DNA of 64,000 nucleotides from positions 22,456,708 to 22,520,707 of the forward strand of contig CM073896.1 in NCBI GenBank assembly GCA_037176705.1, in the 5' to 3' direction. This document shows, piece after piece, positions 57,545 through 64,000 of the stretch (position 1 is its first letter; each line of letters begins with the position of its first letter). This stretch comes from Molossus alvarezi (lineage: Eukaryota > Chordata > Mammalia > Chiroptera > Molossidae). The position numbers and the translations under genes are program-made. The notes under the pieces are model-generated. The model did no database searches, was not told the origin of the DNA, and worked only from the letters and a program-made list of their open reading frames with translations.

Positions 57545-58130
57545 CCCTGTCTATAGGTACCACGTAATAAGAAAAATAAGAAGCATGAAAATCATTTTTG
57601 ATACCCTTTGGGAGTGAACTTAAGATCCATGTGAAGAAATTAGGCATCTGCATTTTTCATACACACCTGGCAATATGATGTGTGATAGTTGGTAAATGCA
57701 TAATGTTAGAAGACACTAGAGGGGGGAAGGAGGGTCCTTCAGGTGTTAACTCAGGATTGGAGCTTTATGAGCTGGGTTGTAACCCATGGAGAAGGTTTCA
57801 GTAAAGGAGGCGAATCAGGACATGGCCTGAGGCTAGCAGAGAGAGAATGTTATAAGTAAGCAGAGAAGGAAAGTGTACTTACTAGTATTTGGGAAATAGC
57901 AGGTGGAGCTATTTTATGATGCAGAAAAATTAATGCAGGATGATGACTTTCAAAGTTTTTAACAACAAATCTCCCTTCCTTAAAAGAATGCATATATGGA
58001 AGATAGGGAAGTACCAACATAAAAAAAATAAATACCAATAAAAATGAGCTGCTCTGACTGAAACCAGGAACATCAGAATGGCAACTTTTAAAGAAGCAGA
58101 TGGACATTCTTGACAACTGTGGATTTATTA
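57545..58130. other. unique sequence
   Basis: Nothing recognised. Confidence 0.45.
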
Positions 58131-58142
58131 GAAAGCTTCTTG

Positions 58143-58350
58143 CCCGGCCCCTGAGGCTCAGTGGATTGAGTGTTGTCCCATGGACTGAGAGGGCCGGGTT
58201 CGATTACCGGTCAAGGTTCAATTGCCCAGGCTTTGGTCTCTATCCCCAGTAGGGGGCACGCAGGAGGCAGCCAATCAATGTTTCTCTTTGTCTCTCTTGC
58301 TCTTTCTCTAAAAAATCAATTAAAAATAACTTTTTTTTTTATTTGAAAAG
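58143..58350 (+). mobile_element. VES-type SINE form A
   Basis: Head cccggcccctgaggctcagt, B box gggttcgattacc, body ggcacgcaggaggcagccaa, tail with poly-T/A. Perfect 12-bp TSD gaaagcttcttg at 58131-58142 and 58351-58362. Confidence 0.95.
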
Positions 58351-58362
58351 GAAAGCTTCTTG

Positions 58363-58781
58363 ATATTTATGCCCTCTATTTTTTGCCTGTTTATCTCTGC
58401 AATTTGACTCCTGCTGACCTGACTCTTATCAGGATTCCTGATTTACAGACTTGTGATTCCCACTCTATTTCTAGATTTCAGCAGCCCTGCTGGACCTTCG
58501 ATTCTGTCCTCCTCCAGCTAGTTTCTGGCCCCGAGGTCTATCTACCTGATTCTTCTCCATTATTTGTTCACACTTTGCTTCTTTCTGCCTATAGCTTTAC
58601 CCAATATTAGTGATCACTTTAGTCCAGAAAACCCACCCATTTTGAGGATGGTGTCATAAAACAGGTATTAGGTAGTAAGAAAGGACCTGAGGAGGTATTC
58701 GTGGGAACAGAACGTAAGGGACCTTTGCTTTATAATGGAGGATGGAATTGCTCCTGTGATGGCTTAGGTATAAAAATTGAA
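58363..58781. other. unique sequence
   Basis: Nothing recognised. Confidence 0.45.
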
Positions 58782-58791
58782 AGAGTTCCAA

Positions 58792-59007
58792 CAGCTGGAT
58801 AGTGTGGCTTAGTGGTTGAGCATCAACCCATGTACCAAGAGGTCACCAATTTGATTGCCAGTCTGGGTATGTGACCAGGTTGTGGGCTCAATCCCCAGTA
58901 GAGGGCATGTAAGAAGCAGCCGATTGATGTTTCTCTCATTGAACTTTCTCTCTCTCCCTCTCCCTCTAAAGTAATAAATAAAAACATATTAAAAAGAAAA
59001 AGGAAAG
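58792..59007 (+). mobile_element. VES-type SINE form A
   Basis: Head gctggatagtgtggcttagt, body gggcatgtaagaagcagccg, A-rich tail. TSD agagttccaa at 58782-58791 and 59008-59017. Confidence 0.93.
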
Positions 59008-59017
59008 AGAGTTCCAA

Positions 59018-60454
59018 AAGACAAGATGTACAGTTTTGGATCAAAATGCAGAAAGAAAGTGCCATAATAAAATGTCTCAATAACTACAAGGCATATTTTT
59101 TTGTCTTCTCACCTCTTAACAGTGTTAAGAGGATTTTGTAGCTTTTGTGCTACAGAAGAAGAGGAAAAGTGATCAAGTGCTCTGCTCAGGGTCATACTAT
59201 AAATTAGCTCAGATTGCCAATTGGACACTGATCTTATGACTTTAGATCCGTTCTTCAGTCCACGGTAAACACCTGATCCTGTACACAGCACAAAGGTATT
59301 TTGCATTTGTTTTCATACTGGGTCCTGTGATGAGGGCCACATTTCCAATTAGTGGCATTTAACAAGATTAGGAAAAGCGTGGTATGCATGTTGAGTAGCT
59401 CTTTCTATTCTAGTGAAAGAAATCATTAATCAATCATCCCAGTCTTTCCTGCTGAGCCTGAATACTGCCTCACAGTCTCTTTCAATATATTACTCTAGGG
59501 CAACCACTACTAATGAATCAGCATTGTGGAAAGTTGAAACTCATTTGCCATTCTGGCGCGAGAATCTGGAAATGACACACACACACTACAGTAAAATACA
59601 ACAGCATGCTTGGTCTTTAGTCCCCAGAACAACCCTTTGTATTCCCATCTCTGAGGCCAACTGACCCCTTGAGCATCAGGGTAGACCTGTTAAACCAGCC
59701 TAATCAAGTGCCTACTAATTGGATGTGTACCTTGATTCCGGGGACTAACCCCCACTCGCCACTCAGTGTCTGGAAACAAATGTTTCGTCTTGTTCCTCAC
59801 TCACAGTTCTGTGGCAAAACCGGTTTCTCCAAGCTAGGACCTTGTCATGAGTTCTCTGTATTTCAAGAGACTAGAGTCCAGTTCCTATTGTCCAGTTTCC
59901 ATGACTGGATCCCTATATAATTTACTGTGGTGAAACAAACCATTCCCAGAGTTCCAGGCTTGAGGGAATCACAAATATGAACCTTTAACAGGGATCTACA
60001 ATTTTAGTAGTAGGGCTTTTCAGGAAAGACTCCCCTCGGCTCAATGTACGGTCAGCTGTTTATGCTTTTTTTTTTCTTTTTTTCCTGATTGACAGTTAAA
60101 TACAGAATTTTAATTTTATTGCTTAGCAATGAAGGGTCATGCACTGAAGTCTATATATGTATATACCTATCAATTTAATCTATGCGTGTCCATGTACTCA
60201 GGGGAAACCAGTACTAGAGACCTCACAACAAAACTAACAGCAAGAAATGTTGATAGGCACTAAGCTTTATTTTTCACCCTGAGGATCCATTTTCTTTTTT
60301 CTTTCTTTTTTTTTTTTGCTTACAAAAGAGTTGCTTGATTGAACTTTTCGATTAGTGGGGTTGTTGCTATAGAGATGAAGATTTAAATGTCCCCTCCAAA
60401 TTTCTGCTGATTTTGTCCAATCTCTAATACTTAGGATATTTTTATATATGCTTT
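59018..60454. other. unique sequence with a possible MIR trace
   Basis: A weak antisense MIR may lie at 59170-59260 (ctgctcagggtcatactata). Poly-T tracts at 60067-60083 and 60296-60318. No gene recognised. Confidence 0.45.
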
Positions 60455-60790
60455 TTGCAATTTTTATTAATTTATTTTTGTTACAGATGTTTTTCTTTTT
60501 CCTCCCTTGACACCCTCCTCCCAACGCATCCCCGCCCACCATGTTGTCTATGTCCATTGGTTACATATACATGCATGTAAGTTCTTTGGTTTATCTCGTC
60601 CCCCCTCCTCTGTGGTTTGTCAGTACGAACCATACTCCTTTCTATGTCTATGGGTCTATTTTGTTTATCAGTTTATTTTGTTCATTATATTCCACAAATA
60701 AATGAGATCGTGTGGTATTTGGCTTTGTCTGATTGGCTTATTTTGCTCTGCATAAAGCTCTCCAGGTCCCTGAGTATCCGTTTTTGAGGT
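60455..60790 (-). mobile_element. bat-type L1/HAL1 3' end, 5'-truncated
   Basis: The plus strand matches the 3' end of the HAL1 at 9422: tacagatgtttttctttttc, caccatgttgtctatgtcca ttggtta, gtaagttctttggtttatct. It continues with L1 sequence (aaatgagatcgtgtggtatt tggctttgtctg). Confidence 0.75.
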
Positions 60791-61459
60791 GGGTCATTGT
60801 CATGGCTGACAGTCTGATGCTGTCTCTGATAACCAAGCCAGGGCTCGGGGCCGGAGCCCTTGGTCCTCTCTACGTGGGCCTCTCCAGGGCTGTGTGGGCT
60901 TCCTCACAGAAAGGTGCCTGGGTCTGCAAAGCAAGCGTTCCAAGAGCATGTGGCATTCTTACGGCCTCATCACAGAGCCAGCCACGGCAGCCATATTCTG
61001 TTGGTCAAAGTAGTCACAGAGGCTCCCCAGCTGAGGAGAGGGGCATAGACACCACCTTTTGATGGGGCACATCACAAAGTTCCAGAGGACTCAGATGACT
61101 CACAGTATTATTATGGCAATCTTTCAACAATGTAGTCTGTCAGAGTCTCTCTGCAGACTCTATTGCCTTTTTTTATTTCGTCACTGCCAGATCAATTCAC
61201 CCATCTTCTGAGAGACTGACCTCCTTCCCGCCCGCTGCCAGATGTCCCAGCTGGGCGCCATCTGCCTACATCTCAATCCCCACTGCCAGAGTTGATGGTG
61301 TTGCTGCTGTAATATATTCTTGTGTTTATAAATCTGTCTACTGCCAACCTTTGGCACACACCCAGAAGGTCTTTCTGAACTTGAAGTTCCTGATACCTAT
61401 CACCTTAAAAATAAGATGATTGAGAGAGAGAGGGAAAAAAAAAAGACATTTTTTTAGCA
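60791..61459. other. unique sequence
   Basis: A 109-codon plus frame (60733-61062) has no recognisable product. No repeat recognised. Confidence 0.45.
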
Positions 61460-61640
61460 CCAAGTGGACCTGATTTCTAATCCCAGTTTAACACTCTGGT
61501 AAGCGCACCTCTCTTAGCCTTAATTTACGCTTCGATCAAGTGAGTATAATATATTTTTTCATTTCATAATTGTGAGAATTAAATATGTTAATGCAGTAAC
61601 ACCTTTATTGAGTAGCCTAAAAGCTGTGGGGCAATACTAT
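61460..61640 (+). repeat. MIR SINE
   Basis: tctaatcccagtttaacact, cctctcttagccttaattta, aattgtgagaattaaatatg ttaatgcag: sense MIR. Confidence 0.7.
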
Positions 61641-61749
61641 ACAACATTTATTTTTTAATTTAATTATTAATTTGAACCTTGCTCTGTTTTCACCCATTCT
61701 TTTTTACACTGAATGTCATCGATGGCTTTCTTTCCCATTTCTTGCATTT

Positions 61750-61776
61750 TTGTTGTTGTTGTTGTTGTTGTTGTTA
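61750..61776 (+). repeat. (TTG)n microsatellite
   Basis: Nine TTG units. Confidence 0.95.
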
Positions 61777-62539
61777 CTTTGTGTTTCAATTTTGTTACAG
61801 CTGAAACTCCCATCTTGTGCTCAATTTAATCTCTGCCTCCCCACAGTGCAGGTTAGGTTCTCTCCGGGGTGACTTGGCAAGGTGAGAAGGATGGTGTATC
61901 TGCTCTATCCCTCTGCCCCCACACATCACTGTGGCATAGTTAGGGTTGTACTGAGTGTGGTGTGACTGTGAGATTCTTCTCCCTTCCTTTCTGAGTCTGG
62001 CTTCAATAAGCTTGGCAGACACATGGTCATGGCAGACAAGAAGAGGAAGGGTCTCGTCCTTTGTGAGTCATTCAGAAGCATCTCTGGCCTGGCTCTGGCC
62101 AGAATGGTTTTGCCTGCTTCTTGTAGTCTCTGGTAATGGTAAGCTTGATTGTGGAGGAGACAGTGTCCAGCTTCCCCCTGGCTCCTTGTCAGGGAGGACC
62201 CCTGACAGAAAGGAAGCATTGCCTCTCGCCCTCCGAAAGCCTGTGCCCATCCCGCTGGAAACTGTGACCGACTGGCCATTGATTGCCTGGCTAGTCCTAA
62301 CCACTGCTTCTTTCTCTAAGCTGTATACTTCTTTGTGTAGAGCCAGAAGAACCATTGAGGGTGTCATGGAACAGAAGTGGGAATGCCCTCCCATCCTCGG
62401 CTTCCCAAGCACTTTACCGCAAGCACTCTCTTTACCCCTTCTTCCCCCTTGTCTCTTCACTCTGCAGTATGGGCTGGCAGAGCAAATGCACCCACTTCAG
62501 TAACACTCAGCTGAGAAGTTCGCACCGGGTATGTTGTTC
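61777..62539. other. unique sequence, overlapping open frames
   Basis: Frames of 117-182 codons occur on both strands (61955-62503 plus, 62068-62460 and 61926-62279 minus). None shows a recognisable domain, so I call none of them a gene. See the coding-like stretch just downstream. Confidence 0.4.
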
Positions 62540-62546
62540 CCCGGGC

Positions 62547-63110
62547 TCAGGGCGCACGTGCTAGGCATTCCCAGGCGCTCTCATAGAGTTCTGCTTCGAT
62601 GACAGCGTTGAGGTTGGTTGGGCCTACAGCAGCTACAGCTGGCGGCATCCAGCCCAGAGCGGAGCTTATCAGCTGCTCCTTTTTGCAAACTGCCCTGATC
62701 TCTATGAGTGAATCTCTAAGAACCTTCTCCATCACTTGCTTTGTTGGGGTGGGCATCCCACCAGAAGGGACCTTATTACTATTCTCCATGATTACGTGTT
62801 TGAAAAGTCTTTCAGCTCGGTTTCTGTGCAGTGTTTCATTCCCTGGTCCTCACGGGTGGAAAGCCCAGGAAACAAAGCAGTTTCAGCAACTTCCGTGGAC
62901 TCAGCAGCGTTTTGTCTGAGTCCCGCAAGAATTGAATCTAATTCGAGGCCTCTCCAAAGTGAATCCCTCATCAGTGCACCCTGTGGATGCTCCCTCCGAA
63001 CACCTGGGCTATCTATTTCTGAGTCACCAGCATGCCCTTTGGAGGATTTACTTATGTTTCCCAACAGATCATATAAATCATCGCCTGTTCCTATTTGTGT
63101 TAGATACCAA
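62547..63110 (-). pseudogene. unrecognised coding-like stretch with a frameshift
   Basis: On the minus strand, from about 63110, a frame reads through GTGDDLYDLLGNISKSS, then DSEIDSPGVRREHPQ and ELDSILAGLRQNAAESTE, and stops at 62792. A second frame, offset by one base and starting upstream of 62789, continues with ERLFKHVIMENSNKVPSGG, PTPTKQVMEKVLRDSLIEIR and TNLNAVIEAELYESAWECL, ending at 62547. Composition looks protein-like (acidic, serine-rich, amphipathic segments) and one frameshift near 62795 would join the two. I do not recognise the product. It could be a processed pseudogene, a decayed exon, or chance. There is no poly(A) tract or TSD that I can see. Confidence 0.35.
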
Positions 63111-64000
63111 CAGCTTCCTTAGAAACCCAGGCATATTACAATACTAGCTGTGCAAGTAGCAGGGAAGGAGGCCAAGCATTGTTCATTGTTCCTGAAACAG
63201 GACCATCACAAAGCAAGTCTTGCTTATGAGATTGGTGTTTCCTCCACCCCTGAGCAAGTACATGCATGGGTCCGGGGTGCCCTTTCTGGGGATCCTGTGA
63301 ACTGCCGGAGCTGTAACGGCTGCTGTTTTTGGGGTAAACTGATTATTGGCCTTCACTGAATATTCACAACTCTATTAGGCATGACCCCCACTGTTTCTTA
63401 GGGGAGGAAAACTGGGTAGACGTCCAAGTTTCTGTGCTCACTCTGTGCTTTAACAATGGCCCCAGGACTGCTATTTTCAACTGAATCTGGAATGGGAAAC
63501 CAATTATACCCTCTTGTTTACATTTGCCAGTGAGATATGCCAGTTTTTTTTTTTCAAATTACTTTTTAAAGTGGTCTTCCCTCAGTTTTGAAAGCATCAA
63601 CGCGGCAAACCTATGCATGGGACCCCAGTGCGGGTGGACCGGAAACCCGTCTTCCATTCTGCGGACTTGAATGTGAGATACATGTCCACCTCCAGGGTCA
63701 GAGGACAGGGCACTTTTCAGAGCCGTTCTAGTCCAGCTTCTTCAGCGGCTGTCGAGGACATTTAGAACACTTCTTCAGTGAGCCTGAGGTTTCCAGTGTC
63801 GTTTTCATTCTCTCCTCTTTCCTGTTGTGTATTTTCTGAAGGGTCCCTAAGTGCCTGGCTCAGGGTGCCACATAAGGCCTCTGTCGTCCTGCCCCTGAGT
63901 CTTTCCCTGTGTGCTCTACCGCAGACACACCTTTCTAAATGGGGCGTTCGACTCCAGCTTCGCGAAGTGCCCCGGCAGGACTCGTTTTGGTATTCTACTA
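63111..64000. other. unique sequence at window end
   Basis: No gene or repeat recognised. A T-run lies at 63545-63554. Confidence 0.4.

Noticed and set aside
61955..62503. 182-codon plus-strand frame, the second longest in the window.
   Set aside because: No domain, codon pattern or splice context supports it, and the opposite strand is also open over much of it. Left as an unassigned block.
1..64000. Helitron (HeliBat) copies, common in vesper bats.
   Set aside because: I found no matching 5' TC start with the usual taatatgcaaat motif or a hairpin plus CTAG end.
1..64000. CRISPR arrays, operons and prokaryotic features.
   Set aside because: The window is clearly vertebrate nuclear DNA with SINEs and LINEs; the repeated units are dispersed retroposons and simple repeats.

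Overview
The window is mammalian nuclear DNA, almost certainly from a bat. The main evidence is about 28 copies of tRNA-derived SINEs of the VES type, which are characteristic of vespertilionid and related bats. Two structural forms occur. I call them A (tail of CT-rich sequence plus aatcaataaa) and B (tail containing gtcctcgggtgaggataaa); these letters are mine, not database names. A SPIN (Space Invaders) hAT element, a family known from vesper bats, and HAL1-type LINEs with a bat-like 3' end support this. The background is AT-rich and gene-poor. I find no host protein-coding gene, no CpG island, and no functional RNA gene. Nearly all open frames lie in repeats or have no coding support.

Layout. 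1-7 kb: unique AT-rich DNA, an old L1 3' end (about 1085-2105), a cluster of SINEs including a B copy nested in an A copy (3868-4309), and a Tigger1 pogo-type DNA transposon with decayed transposase (5055-6130). 7-12 kb: SINEs, L1 and L2 pieces, then a full-length HAL1 (9422-11578) with a 12-bp target-site duplication (TSD). 12-26 kb: mostly unique sequence with MIR, L2, SINEs, an ancient LTR-like repeat (18076-19028), the SPIN insertion (21211-21401) and an old DNA transposon (21725-22068). 26-30 kb: a second L1/HAL1 element (about 26105-29941) whose ORF2 is reduced to an endonuclease stub. 30-36.5 kb: L2, a MER20 split by an L1 fragment, a MaLR-type LTR, a second copy of the LTR-like repeat, a G-rich tract and the youngest-looking SINE (36144-36408). 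36.5-64 kb: mostly unique, with SINEs, Charlie-type DNA transposon, L1 and L2 pieces, a U6 pseudogene (49031-49136), microsatellites, and an unrecognised coding-like stretch near 62.5-63.1 kb on the minus strand.

How the parts relate. The autonomous L1 machinery supplied in trans explains the HAL1, SINE and U6 insertions; most SINEs show 10-18 bp TSDs that can be read directly. The DNA transposons (Tigger1, MER20, Charlie, SPIN) are separate cut-and-paste lineages; SPIN is the only one that appears recent. I did not find a new multi-gene system. The best leads are the two HAL1 elements with different ORF2 deletion breakpoints, in-frame heptad duplications in the ORF1 coiled coil of one of them, the SPIN insertion, and 3'-truncated SINE copies, one resembling a retrotransposed 5' tRNA half.
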